The notes below the pieces were generated by a model that ran no database searches, had not been told where the DNA came from, and saw only the letters and a program-made list of their open reading frames with translations. The position numbers and the translations under genes were made by a program. Shown here one piece after another: positions 41,892 through 49,622 of a stretch of DNA of 64,000 bases. The stretch is from Streptantibioticus silvisoli (GTDB lineage Bacteria > Actinomycetota > Actinomycetes > Streptomycetales > Streptomycetaceae), in the NCBI RefSeq assembly GCF_027947535.2, contig NZ_JAAGKO020000040.1, forward strand, positions 1-64,000, written 5' to 3'. Position 1 is the stretch's first letter. Every line of letters starts with the position of its first letter.

Positions 41892-42080
41892 TCAGTTGTC
41901 GCGGGGGCTGCTCTGGTCGCCGTGGTTGGTGACCAGGTTGGACAGCGCGGGGGCCATCCCGCCGGCGGGGGTATCGGTGCCGCAGCCGGAGCAGGTGACG
42001 TGCTGACCAGTGTGGTCCTGTTCGACGCGGGCGGTGCCCCCGTTGTGCTGGAACTGGGCGCTCACGATTTCGCGGGCCAT
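41892..42080 (-). CDS. small Cys-pair protein
   Basis: 62 aa from ATG 42080, with AGGAGGACCC upstream. MAREIVSAQFQHNGGTARVE, a CSGCG knuckle at about residue 30, and a polar tail. Likely zinc-binding. Unknown function. Confidence 0.6.
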   Translation of the reverse strand: MAREIVSAQFQHNGGTARVEQDHTGQHVTCSGCGTDTPAGGMAPALSNLVTNHGDQSSPRDN

Positions 42081-42195
42081 GGGTCCTCCTGGATGGTGTC
42101 GTTGTGGTCGTGACCCGAATCATCGTGGATCACTTCGTTCCGCCTGGATCACTATGGACCACGTGGAGCATGGTGCGCAACGGGGAGATGCGAAA

Positions 42196-42225
42196 GGGCC
42201 GCCCGGGATAACTCCCGAACGGCCC
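42196..42225 (-). terminator. stem-loop after the small HTH gene
   Basis: GGGCCG (42196-42201) pairs with CGGCCC (42220-42225), with an internal CCGGGA/TCCCG stem. In leftward RNA it is followed by UUUCG. It starts 20 bases beyond the stop at 42246. Confidence 0.65.
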
Positions 42226-42245
42226 ACCGACCTATGTACGCCGAA

Positions 42246-42470
42246 CTACTTCGCGGGCGACTTCCAGGCCCGGATCGTCCCCCGCGCCAGACCTGTCAGC
42301 TCACTGATGCGACGCTCCGACACCTCTGCGACCACGGCATTCACCACCAGGGGCCTCAGCTTCTTATCGATCCCGGCAAGCTTGGTGACCAGCTCGATCC
42401 GCTCTCGCCCAAGGGGGGTGAGAGCTTCTTCCGCGTCGGCCCTCAGGCTGGCCGGTGTGATCTGTTCCAT
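42246..42470 (-). CDS. small sigma-like HTH protein
   Basis: 74 aa from ATG 42470. The C-terminal half carries an HTH (VAEVSERRISELTGLARGTI then RAWKSPAK) like those of small resolvase- or sigma-4-type DNA-binding proteins. It starts on a leaderless promoter. Likely a regulator. Confidence 0.68.
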   Translation of the reverse strand: MEQITPASLRADAEEALTPLGRERIELVTKLAGIDKKLRPLVVNAVVAEVSERRISELTGLARGTIRAWKSPAK

Positions 42471-42477
42471 ATGGGTC

Positions 42478-42483
42478 AGGATA
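42478..42483 (-). promoter_or_regulatory. -10 element TATCCT, leaderless
   Basis: TATCCT on the minus strand, seven bases upstream of the ATG at 42470, with no ribosome site. Confidence 0.45.
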
Positions 42484-42514
42484 GACCGGGTGGCGCGAAG
42501 CAGCCCCCGCCCGG

Positions 42515-43051
42515 TCAGATGTTGCGGGCGTTGGCCAACTCGGCGGCCTGCCACATCAGCCGCACCGGCAGCCGGCTGTCCCGGTTGTCATCGTTCCAGG
42601 ACGGCACCGTCGCCGCGCCGGGGAACCGTCGGCGGATCGCTTCCAGGAGCACGTCCATCGCGGCGGTCTCCTGGGCTGTCGACTCGGCTTCGGCCTGGAT
42701 GGCGCCACGGTCGCAGGTGGCCCCGTCTCCGTCGGTGTCCATGCCGGAGCACCAGCCGTGCTGTTCCAGGCGCCGCGCTGCCCGTTGGAGCAGCGCGGCA
42801 ACCGGTGTCGGGTACGGGGCGAGCGGTAGCAGGGGCGCGGCAACGGGACCACGGACAACGTCGGCCAGGTCAACGGGCTCGGTAGCGAGGTGGGCGGTGT
42901 TCACCTCCATGGCAAGAGCGGCCATGCTCAGCCGGGCCGTCATTTCAACCCCGACGAGCGCCATGCGCGCCTCCAGGTCGAGCCCGGGACCAGCCTCGAC
43001 GGCGGTCGTGCTGGTGGTGGTGCTGGCGGTGGTGTCCGTGAGGCTGGTCAT
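42515..43051 (-). CDS. DUF6197 family protein
   Basis: 178 aa from ATG 43051. A Ser/Thr-rich N-terminal tail, then the DUF6197 pattern: LLQRAARRLEQHGWCSGMDT, DGATCDRGAIQAEAESTAQE and the WND motif in VPSWNDDNRDSRLPVRLMWQ with Asn/Asp. The family occurs across Streptomyces and its phages. Function unknown. Confidence 0.76.
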   Translation of the reverse strand: MTSLTDTTASTTTSTTAVEAGPGLDLEARMALVGVEMTARLSMAALAMEVNTAHLATEPVDLADVVRGPVAAPLLPLAPYPTPVAALLQRAARRLEQHGWCSGMDTDGDGATCDRGAIQAEAESTAQETAAMDVLLEAIRRRFPGAATVPSWNDDNRDSRLPVRLMWQAAELANARNI

Positions 43052-43112
43052 GGCGAACTCCTCTCAGGTCTGGTGGCGGGTTGTCAGGGGGCGGTGTCGC
43101 GCCGGAAGAACA

Positions 43113-43310
43113 TCAGGCGTCCCGGCGGGTGCGGGAGCGGCGGTACCCGAACGGGCCGGGCAGGTCAACGGAGTCGGTGGTGCGCCCGGTCGAGGACCAG
43201 GTGCGGTGGATAGGGCCGAGCTTTAGCGTCCACGAGTGGGACTTCTTGCCGAGGTTGAGGTCAAGCAGGCCGGGGATCACACGGATCTTCCGGCGGTAGG
43301 TCAGGCCCAT
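43113..43310 (-). CDS. DUF4236 domain protein
   Basis: 65 aa from ATG 43310. MGLTYRRKIRVIPGLLDLNL, then a GKKSHSWTLKLGP stretch and a VDLPGPFGYRRSRT end, matching the DUF4236 template (RKRxxxGPGxxLNxSKxGxSxSxG). A short, basic, beta-rich protein of unknown function. Confidence 0.75.
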   Translation of the reverse strand: MGLTYRRKIRVIPGLLDLNLGKKSHSWTLKLGPIHRTWSSTGRTTDSVDLPGPFGYRRSRTRRDA

Positions 43311-43340
43311 GGCGGGGGTCCTCTCGTCGCGATCTGCCGG

Positions 43341-43398
43341 TCTGGCGGATCTCCGTCCGTCCGGGACGCTGGGCCCCGGACGGACGGGCTACCGTCAG
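43341..43398 (-). repeat. intergenic element with variable stem-loop, copy 1
   Basis: Outer arms TCTGGCGGATCTCC (43341-43354) and GGGCTACCGTCAG (43386-43398) are shared with copies at 49570 and 50238. The stem here is CCGTCCGTCCGGG (43353-43365) with its complement (43375-43387). The GTCA of the right arm contains the TGA stop of the upstream gene on the minus strand. Probable terminator. Confidence 0.65.
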
Positions 43399-43589
43399 CG
43401 GCGGCGCAGGTTCTCCTCGGCGGCGTGCACCCGGTCCTGGGCGGCGAGGTTCGCCTGACCGGCAACCGAGTTGATGTCGACGGTGCCGAGTTCGCCGGTG
43501 TTGACGGGGTCGGCGGCGAGAGCCTGCTTGGCGGCCTTCAGCTCCTGCTTCGCGGCCTGCTGCTCCGGGCTGCTGCTACGTCCGAACAT
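43395..43589 (-). CDS. small helical protein
   Basis: 64 aa from ATG 43589, with AGGAGGAACCC upstream. MFGRSSSPEQQAAKQELKAA, then QANLAAQDRVHAAEENLRRR. Two charged helices. No known family. It ends in the repeated stem-loop element. Confidence 0.62.
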   Translation of the reverse strand: MFGRSSSPEQQAAKQELKAAKQALAADPVNTGELGTVDINSVAGQANLAAQDRVHAAEENLRRR

Positions 43590-43629
43590 GGGTTCCTCCT
43601 GGTGCAGTTGGTGGGTGGACAGGGGGCTG

Positions 43630-43815
43630 TCAGTGGCCGTAGTGGGTGGGGAGGGGGAGGCCGAGGGTCGCGTAGTACACCTCGGCGTGCTCGGTGCCGT
43701 CGGTCGCACCGGTCACGTACCGGTCGGTCACCTCGGCGACCACCCCGTCGGCGGTTTCCTGGTCACCGGCTTCGCGGGCGGCGATGTACCGGTCGGTCGA
43801 CTCGTACTGGGACAT
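43630..43815 (-). CDS. small hypothetical protein
   Basis: 61 aa from ATG 43815, with GAAAGGACCC upstream. MSQYESTDRYIAAREAGDQE, then VTDRYVTGATDGTEHAEVYY. Acidic and Tyr-rich. Not recognised. Confidence 0.6.
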   Translation of the reverse strand: MSQYESTDRYIAAREAGDQETADGVVAEVTDRYVTGATDGTEHAEVYYATLGLPLPTHYGH

Positions 43816-43837
43816 GACGGGGTCCTTTCGGTGGTGG

Positions 43838-44617
43838 TCAGCTGGCTTTGGCGGCTTTGCCGCGGCCGTTGCAGGGGGCGCAGACGGTGGTGGTCTGCGT
43901 GCCGGAGTCGAGGGTGTAGAGGGCGCCGGTGCCGCCGCAGTCCCCGCACAGGCCCTTCTTGCGGGCGGCGGCCGGGGTGATGCGGGAGTTCTGGGCGAGC
44001 CACTGCAAGTCGGTCTTCGGGGCGGCGGCGGTGTTGGTCTTGGTGAGCGAGGCGGTCTTCGCCGGGGCGGGGAGGTTGGTCGGGTCGACTCCTTCGGGGA
44101 GTTGCATGACGAGTCCGCCGCCCATGGGCCGGCCGCCGTGCTTCTCCTGCTCGTGGGTGCGGAGTGCCTTGGTGGCGGTCTTGTCGTCGTGGTGGCGGGG
44201 CTTCTGGCTCTTGCCGCAGGGGCACCTCCAGCCCAGGAGGCCCGACCGCTTGTCGACCCCGGCGCGGGCTGCGGCGTGGATCCTGAGCTTGGAGACCTTG
44301 ACCTCGCGCGGCTTGGCAGGGCAGGTCTTGGAGCCGGCGAACGAACCGTCCTTGTCCCGCTTGGTGATCACGCCGAGGCCGCCGCAGGTCTGGCAGCCCT
44401 CATGGGTGATGCGGAGGATCGCCGCATCTTTCCGGGAGCGCACGGACTCGTGATGAGCCTTGGCATGGCGGGCGATCCGGCGGCCGAGCCACGAGGCGAA
44501 CCGTTCGGCGGGGCTGGTGTGGCGGCTCGGCCGCTTGGCAACCGCAGCCCGGGTTGCGGGGCGCTTGGCGGGCTTCTTGGCGGTCCGCTTGCTGGGAGTG
44601 GCGGTCGTCGCGGCCAT
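43838..44617 (-). CDS. zinc-finger protein downstream of traB
   Basis: 259 aa from ATG 44617, with AAAGGACCC upstream. A basic N-terminus (PSKRTAKKPAKRPATRAAVA), then several CxxC knuckles: EGCQTCGGLGV, RCPCGKSQKPRHHDD, LCGDCGGTGALY and VCAPCNGRGK. The last two form a DnaJ-type CxxCxGxG pair. The basic tail and zinc fingers suggest nucleic-acid binding. Its place next to the transfer genes suggests a role in plasmid transfer or its control. Confidence 0.72.
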   Translation of the reverse strand: MAATTATPSKRTAKKPAKRPATRAAVAKRPSRHTSPAERFASWLGRRIARHAKAHHESVRSRKDAAILRITHEGCQTCGGLGVITKRDKDGSFAGSKTCPAKPREVKVSKLRIHAAARAGVDKRSGLLGWRCPCGKSQKPRHHDDKTATKALRTHEQEKHGGRPMGGGLVMQLPEGVDPTNLPAPAKTASLTKTNTAAAPKTDLQWLAQNSRITPAAARKKGLCGDCGGTGALYTLDSGTQTTTVCAPCNGRGKAAKAS

Positions 44618-44670
44618 GATCGGCGGGTCCTTTCAGGATCGTCACAAATACGGAGGAATAGGTTGGCGGG

Positions 44671-44801
44671 AGCCCGGCGTGGACCCGGCGGGAGGGCGGC
44701 GGACACCCGGCGACCTGCACCGATGCCTCGCCGTCCCGCCGGGCTGCCGCCGGGGTTACGCCGGGCTCTTACCGGGGTTCTGCCGGGCCTTCGCCGGGTC
44801 C
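44671..44801. repeat. CCCGGCG repeat cluster beside traB, candidate clt locus
   Basis: CCCGGCG occurs directly at 44673-44679, 44684-44690 and 44706-44712, then as CGCCGGG at 44737-44743, 44748-44754, 44759-44765 and 44792-44798. GGACCCGGC occurs at 44681-44689 and inverted at 44793-44801. The cluster straddles the 3' end of the TraB gene. In Streptomyces plasmids TraB binds short repeats (GACCCGGA in pSVH1, as I recall) at a clt site next to traB. The repeats are visible; the role is inferred. Confidence 0.5.
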
Positions 44802-46897
44802 AACAGGCCCTTCGCGGCCTTCTCGACGTCGTCACGGGTCCAACCGCGGAGGTATCCCTCCGGGCAGTTCTGCCGGTCCGCCTTCACATCGGCGTGGGAC
44901 CGGAGCTTCTTGCCGAGGACGGTGCTGTCGATCCCCTCGATCCCGGCCGCCTCGACAGCGGGGACGAGGATCTCGGTCGACGGCAGGAAGTCCCGGCCAC
45001 GGGAGTCGAACTCCTGAAACAGCACCGACAGCAAGAACGCGTCGGCCTCGTCGGAGACGGCAAGCTGGTCGGTCAGCGAGCCCCGCTGGGCAGTGGACTC
45101 CAGTGCGTATCCGGCGGCGAGGATGGTGTCGGCGTCGGTCCGGTTGACGCCGGCAGCGACGCGCTCCGGCACGGCGTTGAGGATCTGGTCGCGGCTGTAG
45201 CCGTTGAAACGGTGCCGGATCGGGCGGGTGAACTGGCCGCCCATGATGTAGGACTGGCCGGCGTCGTTGACCACCGGGCCGACGGCGGGCTTCATGCGGT
45301 CAGGGCGCCAACCGAGGGCACCCATGCCCGCACCGAACACGATCCGCACGTCCTCGAAGCGACACGCCATGCCGATCCGGTAGGGGATCACCCCGGCCAC
45401 GGCGTCACCGAGGGCGTCCCCGGTGGCTTCCTGACCCATCATAATCAGGTAGACGCCGTACTGGCGCCCCGTGCGCAACACGTCGATGGCCGTCTTCTTC
45501 CCCTTCGGCGTGAGCAGCAGGTACTCGTCGATGAAGATGTAGACGTGCGGGTGCTCGGCGGTCGCCTTCCACCGGTCGCCCATGCCCGGCACGCGGGGCA
45601 TGACTTCCTTGCGGGCGTTGACGTAGGCGAGGGCGCGGTCCAGGGCTTCCTCGCACTCCTCCTGGGTGCGGGCCCGCAGTTCCATGAGATCACCGAACTC
45701 TGCGAGTCCGCCCTTGATCGGGTCGAGGTCCCAGCAGACTGCGTCCACACAGGCGGTGAGGGCCTCGGCGATGGTGCGGGAGGCGCCGAGGGTCTTGCCG
45801 GCGCCCATCGCGCCGACGACCAGGGCGCAGAACCCGTCGAGGGTGATCTCGAACGGGCTGCCGTCCATGGCCCGGCCCATGACGATCGCGTCGTGCACGG
45901 ACAGGGATCGGGGGGCATGGATCTGCGGTCGGGGCATGTCGGCGAACGGGTCGGCGCGGACGAGGCGGACGGTGATGCGGGACTTGTCACTGGCCAGCGG
46001 TTCCATCATGAACCCGCCATCCGGGATGGCCAGGTGAGATTCGATCTGGTCGGCGGCGGACTGAACCTTGCCCGGTGTCGAGCCCTTGAGGACGACATCG
46101 ATCTCGTAGCCCCAATCGCGGACCGACCCGAGGATGATGCTGCGGGTGCTGACACCCTCGGCGGCCAGGGCCCGGCCGACACAGTCGGCGACCTGCTCCG
46201 GCGACTTGCACCAGGCGAGCGGGTAGGGCTCGACACCATCGTCGATGTCCTCGGCGGCGACGATCTCCCCGGGGGCGATCCGGCGGTTGAGCCGGTACCG
46301 CCCGTAGGCGGTGATCGCGGCGACGGCGGCGGCGGCTTCGGCTCCGGGCAGGATGGCCCAGGAGTCGGCGGCGGCCAGGCCGGCTCCGGCGGTGAGGCCC
46401 CACCAGCCGAGGAGGTCGGCGAGTCCGAGGCCGCCGATGCTGCGGGCGAGGAACTTCCAGCGGGTTCGCCGGGTCTGGTGGATCTTGGTCCAGTCGGTGG
46501 CGGATGCCATGCCGCCGATGGTGTCGTGGTGGTCCCGGGCGCGGACGTACCGGTAGCCGAGGCGGCTGGTGTGCAGGAGGCCGTGGCCGAAGTAGCGGGT
46601 GCCGAGGGCGGTGGCGCGGCCGGTGTATCGGGCGGCGGTCATCGCCGCCGACCCGCCACGGTAGAGAACCGGGGGCCTCGGGACGTAGTACTCGACGATG
46701 CCCGGAGCGGTGTCCTCGCCGTCGTCGGCCTGGTCGTCGACAACCATCTCGATGGTGTCGGCGGAGGTGCGGTCGACCACCTCGCCGACGATCGTCAGGT
46801 GCGGCTTGTGGAGGCTCACGGTCGGCGCGTCGGAGCGCATGAAGTCGGGGACATCCAGGTCGTCGCCGGACTCCCGGATCGTGTAGTTAGTAGACAT
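44756..46897 (-). CDS. traB: FtsK/SpoIIIE-type DNA translocase, TraB-like
   Basis: 713 aa from ATG 46897. Hydrophobic helices (LARSIGGLGLADLLGWWGL, WAILPGAEAAAAVAAITAY) lie at about 150-200. A motor domain follows with Walker A VVGAMGAGKTLGASR (Gly362-Thr369), Walker B HVYIFIDEYLLL (452-458) and a MMGQEATGDALG sensor segment. The C-terminal 75 residues form a winged helix (EGIDSTVLGKKLRSHADVKA). This matches Streptomyces TraB/TraSA proteins, which move double-stranded plasmid DNA between mycelia. Encoded beside Spd-like genes and the CCCGGCG cluster. Confidence 0.9.
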   Translation of the reverse strand: MSTNYTIRESGDDLDVPDFMRSDAPTVSLHKPHLTIVGEVVDRTSADTIEMVVDDQADDGEDTAPGIVEYYVPRPPVLYRGGSAAMTAARYTGRATALGTRYFGHGLLHTSRLGYRYVRARDHHDTIGGMASATDWTKIHQTRRTRWKFLARSIGGLGLADLLGWWGLTAGAGLAAADSWAILPGAEAAAAVAAITAYGRYRLNRRIAPGEIVAAEDIDDGVEPYPLAWCKSPEQVADCVGRALAAEGVSTRSIILGSVRDWGYEIDVVLKGSTPGKVQSAADQIESHLAIPDGGFMMEPLASDKSRITVRLVRADPFADMPRPQIHAPRSLSVHDAIVMGRAMDGSPFEITLDGFCALVVGAMGAGKTLGASRTIAEALTACVDAVCWDLDPIKGGLAEFGDLMELRARTQEECEEALDRALAYVNARKEVMPRVPGMGDRWKATAEHPHVYIFIDEYLLLTPKGKKTAIDVLRTGRQYGVYLIMMGQEATGDALGDAVAGVIPYRIGMACRFEDVRIVFGAGMGALGWRPDRMKPAVGPVVNDAGQSYIMGGQFTRPIRHRFNGYSRDQILNAVPERVAAGVNRTDADTILAAGYALESTAQRGSLTDQLAVSDEADAFLLSVLFQEFDSRGRDFLPSTEILVPAVEAAGIEGIDSTVLGKKLRSHADVKADRQNCPEGYLRGWTRDDVEKAAKGLLDPAKARQNPGKSPA

Positions 46898-46900
46898 CGG

Positions 46901-48343
46901 TCAGCCCTCCTGGGGGTCGCTGTTGTGGACCTGCTTGGCGGTGATGGACGCCTGCCGGCGGGCCGCGTTCACGTACTGCGGGGTGTCTCCTGCACGTCGC
47001 GTCGGGGGCTTGCGAGCGGGCCCTCGCTGAGCACGGGGCATTTGGTTTGCACGCTGCGACGACACGCTCTTTTCTGTGCCCTTTTCGGCACCCTGCGTGA
47101 CGTACTTCTGCATGCGGCTGACAGCCGCGTTGCGAGCGCCCACGACGTTCGCGTCCTCACCCGGCGCGGCACCGTTCACGTCGAAGCACGCCTGCCGCCA
47201 CGTGGCCTCCGAAACCGTCGTCTCACCAAGCGCGGTGGACAGTCGGACGGCCCGCTCCCACTCCTTCGGATAGAACTCCTCGCGCTGCTTCGCGAGCTTC
47301 TGCGCAGCCTCCGCCGCAGCCTTCTCCTCGGCAGCCTTCGCGACGTCCGCACGCTGCTTGGCGGCCTTCTCTTCGGCGGCAATCCGGGCGGCTTCCTTCT
47401 TCGCGGCACGCCGCTGTGCGCGGGTCAGCTTCCCGTCGCGGAGGCGGATGCGACCGTGCTCGTGGAGGTCCCACACACCGGGCCCGGCCAGTGATGCGAA
47501 CGCGGTGCCGGCAGCGGTGGCCATGTCGAAGTGCGTCAGGCCGTGGGACAGGTTGATACCGGCGGCGAGGAACGCCAGGGTCCAGGCGATGAGCCGGTAG
47601 TGCCAATGCGGCCGGTGGTCATCAACCGCAGCGGCAGCACCACGGAGCACGACCCAGGCGCCGCCTTCGAGGACGACGGGTGCGGCCAGAAGCCAGGGGG
47701 CGTTCGGGTTGTAGAACGCCGACATCTGTACGGGGAGGGCGACGATCGCGCACACGATTGCGAAGCTGATTGCCGCTTTACGCCATGACTTAGCGGACGA
47801 GGCGACCTTGGTCTGAGCATCGGCGTTCTGGCGCCGTTCGGCTTCGGCAGCCTCGCGGGCTTCGCGGGCCGTGCGCTCCTCCTCTTCCCTCTTGCGGTTG
47901 GCGGCGGCGATGCGGGTGTCGTTGTCGGCCTTCTCGCGGTCGAACCGCAGCTGGTTTCGCTTGAGGTTGAGGGCTTCCTTCTCGTTGGCGATCCGCAGGG
48001 CTTCCTTCTCTTCGGCCGCCTTGGCTGCGGTCGCTTCGGCTTCGGCGGCGGCTGCGACGCGTCGGGCTTCGGCTTTGGCGGCGGCGTCGAGTCGGATCGC
48101 CTCGGCCTGCGCTTCGGCGAGCGGGTCGCTGGTCGGCTGGACGGGTTCGGCGTGGGCGTGCTGCTCGACCGACACCGGCAGGGCGGCCAGGGTCTGGGTC
48201 GGGGCGACGGTCGGCGTCGGCAGGTTGATGGGGAAGTCGACGAGCCGGATCTGGGTCGCCGCGGCCCGCTTGGGCGTGTCGACGGTGTGGCCGTTGACGG
48301 GCTGCCCGTTGGGGCCGTACAGGCGAGCCGGGGCGGTGGTCAC
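46901..48343 (-). CDS. DUF2637 (Spd-like) membrane protein with long coiled coils
   Basis: 480 aa from GTG 48343. Residues about 75-185 form an Ala/Glu/Lys coiled coil (EAQAEAIRLDAAAKAEARRV...). Four hydrophobic helices follow: AAISFAIVCAIVALPVQMSA, LLAAPVVLEGGAWVVLRGAA, LIAWTLAFLAAGINLSHGLT and a fourth around FASLAGPGVWDL. A second coiled coil and an HTH-like C-terminal region (TVSEATWRQACFDVNG) end the protein. DUF2637 proteins accompany traB in Streptomyces elements and act in intramycelial spread. Confidence 0.85.
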   Translation of the reverse strand: MTTAPARLYGPNGQPVNGHTVDTPKRAAATQIRLVDFPINLPTPTVAPTQTLAALPVSVEQHAHAEPVQPTSDPLAEAQAEAIRLDAAAKAEARRVAAAAEAEATAAKAAEEKEALRIANEKEALNLKRNQLRFDREKADNDTRIAAANRKREEEERTAREAREAAEAERRQNADAQTKVASSAKSWRKAAISFAIVCAIVALPVQMSAFYNPNAPWLLAAPVVLEGGAWVVLRGAAAAVDDHRPHWHYRLIAWTLAFLAAGINLSHGLTHFDMATAAGTAFASLAGPGVWDLHEHGRIRLRDGKLTRAQRRAAKKEAARIAAEEKAAKQRADVAKAAEEKAAAEAAQKLAKQREEFYPKEWERAVRLSTALGETTVSEATWRQACFDVNGAAPGEDANVVGARNAAVSRMQKYVTQGAEKGTEKSVSSQRANQMPRAQRGPARKPPTRRAGDTPQYVNAARRQASITAKQVHNSDPQEG

Positions 48344-48375
48344 GGTGGATCAGTCCTCTCAGGGTCAGGTGGGGG

Positions 48376-48672
48376 TCAGGCTGCGGTTTGGGCGCGGGTG
48401 CGGTTGAACTCGGTGGCGAACGCCTCGGCGACGCCTACACCGAGGGACTGGCCGAACGGCTGGCGCCCGGCCTTCGCGGAGGCGGCGTACTCGGCGCGGG
48501 CGGCGATGTAGGCGGCGAGGGTAATGAGGGCGCGGGCGGCCCGGAGGGCGAACACCGCGACACCGAGCAGGGCCAGGCCGGTGGCGACGAGGATGCGCGG
48601 TATCCACCGGCACACCCCCCGCACAACCAGCCGGAACCGGGAGGGCTTCGCGGTGATCAGGTAGGTGTTCAC
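48376..48672 (-). CDS. small Spd-like membrane protein
   Basis: 98 aa from GTG 48672, overlapping the zincin stop (GTGA). Basic start, one or two membrane helices (RILVATGLALLGVAVFALRA, LITLAAYIAARAEY) and a polar tail (FNRTRAQTAA). Location and topology fit the mobile-element transfer (SpdD/SpdB-like) proteins of Streptomyces plasmids. Confidence 0.68.
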   Translation of the reverse strand: MNTYLITAKPSRFRLVVRGVCRWIPRILVATGLALLGVAVFALRAARALITLAAYIAARAEYAASAKAGRQPFGQSLGVGVAEAFATEFNRTRAQTAA

Positions 48673-49118
48673 GCCGACACCCGGCCCGCGAACGTCTCGG
48701 TGATCAGGTGCTCGATGCGGTACGCCTCGTCCTCGTCGGCGTTGATCGCGTCCGGGTTCGCACCCGGGCGGCTGGCCTGGGCGACGTGGACCAGCTCGTG
48801 ACAGAGCGTCGGCCACAGGTGTCGGCGCCCCGCGGTGTGGACGATGACGAGGGAGTCCTCGCCGCCGGTGCAGCCAATGGTCTGGCCGTAGCATCCGCGG
48901 CTGTCCCACCAGGTGCGCAGCCACTCCCGCGCGCCGCCGGGGGTCCAGTAGGTCGGGGAGAGGATCAAGGAGGCCAGGGCGCGGGAGCCGAGCAGCACGG
49001 TGCACTCGGGCACCGGCTCGCCCAGCGCGTCGGCGACGGCGGCACGGGCCCGACGGACCATCGGCGCATCGGACACGTCGGCGGCACGCAGGATCGGCAG
49101 GGCCAGCGGGAAGTACAC
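48669..49118 (-). CDS. zincin-type metallopeptidase-like protein in the transfer region
   Basis: 149 aa from GTG 49118. A metal motif LCHELVHVAQ (His107, Glu108, His111) is followed by DEDEAYRIEHLI, which could give the third ligand (Glu). Upstream, YGQTIGCTGGEDSLVIVHTA forms the strand before the helix. This is the minimal zincin core of DUF-type metallopeptidases. No signal peptide, so it may act inside the cell or on a membrane partner. Coupled to the Spd-like gene downstream. Confidence 0.72.
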   Translation of the reverse strand: MYFPLALPILRAADVSDAPMVRRARAAVADALGEPVPECTVLLGSRALASLILSPTYWTPGGAREWLRTWWDSRGCYGQTIGCTGGEDSLVIVHTAGRRHLWPTLCHELVHVAQASRPGANPDAINADEDEAYRIEHLITETFAGRVSA

Positions 49119-49200
49119 GATGGGAGTCCCTTCGGGGAGTTGCGGGTCTGAGGGGTTGCCACCCGTCCTGGGCGCGGGGCCCGGGGCGGATGGGTGACCG

Positions 49201-49413
49201 TCAGCGGCGGCGGGTGCGGGTGCGGGTGCGGGCGGTGTAGAGCCGGTTGATCGACCACTGGTAGCCGATGAAGCACCCCCAGCCGGCGGCGATCGTGACC
49301 GGCAGCCCGGTGTGGTGGGCGTGGATGCGGTAGGCGATACCGACCGCGAGAACGGCGGCGATCAGGGTGATGAGCAGGGCCGGGGTTGTGTTCTTGGCTC
49401 GGGTGCTGGGCAT
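49201..49413 (-). CDS. small membrane protein, Spd-like
   Basis: 70 aa from ATG 49413. A hydrophobic helix (ALLITLIAAVLAVGIAYRIH) and a second amphipathic one (PVTIAAGWGCFIGYQWSI), ending in an Arg/Thr-rich tail (RTRTRTRRR). Typical of the small membrane proteins encoded between spd genes. Confidence 0.65.
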   Translation of the reverse strand: MPSTRAKNTTPALLITLIAAVLAVGIAYRIHAHHTGLPVTIAAGWGCFIGYQWSINRLYTARTRTRTRRR

Positions 49414-49437
49414 CGGTGTCCTTCGGGCGGTGGTCTG

Positions 49438-49527
49438 TCAGTGGAAGTGGCCGGTAGCCGTGCCGATGATGGCGATGAGTGCGACGGTGAACATCAGGTA
49501 GACGGCGGCGAATGTCAGGTAGCGCAT
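49438..49527 (-). CDS. 29-residue membrane peptide
   Basis: ATG 49527 with GAAGGGG upstream, to TGA 49440-49438. MRYLTFAAVYLMFTVALIAI then IGTATGHFH: a single transmembrane helix with a short tail. Very small, but the ribosome site, the gap it fills and its neighbours make it credible. Confidence 0.5.
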   Translation of the reverse strand: MRYLTFAAVYLMFTVALIAIIGTATGHFH

Positions 49528-49569
49528 GGGTGGGCCCCTTCGGGATTGCTGTGGTGGATGAGGTTGGTG

Positions 49570-49622
49570 CTGGCGGATCTCCAGGCCGCCCGTGCGAGAC
49601 GGGCGGCGAGGGCTACCGTCAG
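49570..49622 (-). repeat. intergenic element with variable stem-loop, copy 2
   Basis: CTGGCGGATCTCC (49570-49582) and GGGCTACCGTCAG (49610-49622) flank a stem built from CCGCCCGT and ACGGGCGG with loop GCGAG. The right arm contains the stop of the RapZ-like gene. Same arrangement as at 43341 and 50238 with a different stem. Confidence 0.65.

Noticed and set aside
44671-44801. CRISPR array
   Set aside because: The repeats are seven to nine bases, irregularly spaced and in both orientations, unlike a CRISPR array. No cas genes are present in the window.
43694-47494. 1266-codon open frame on the plus strand
   Set aside because: It is antisense to traB and its neighbours, has low-complexity Gly/Ala/Arg composition and matches no family. 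In GC-rich DNA the opposite strand of a real gene often stays open.
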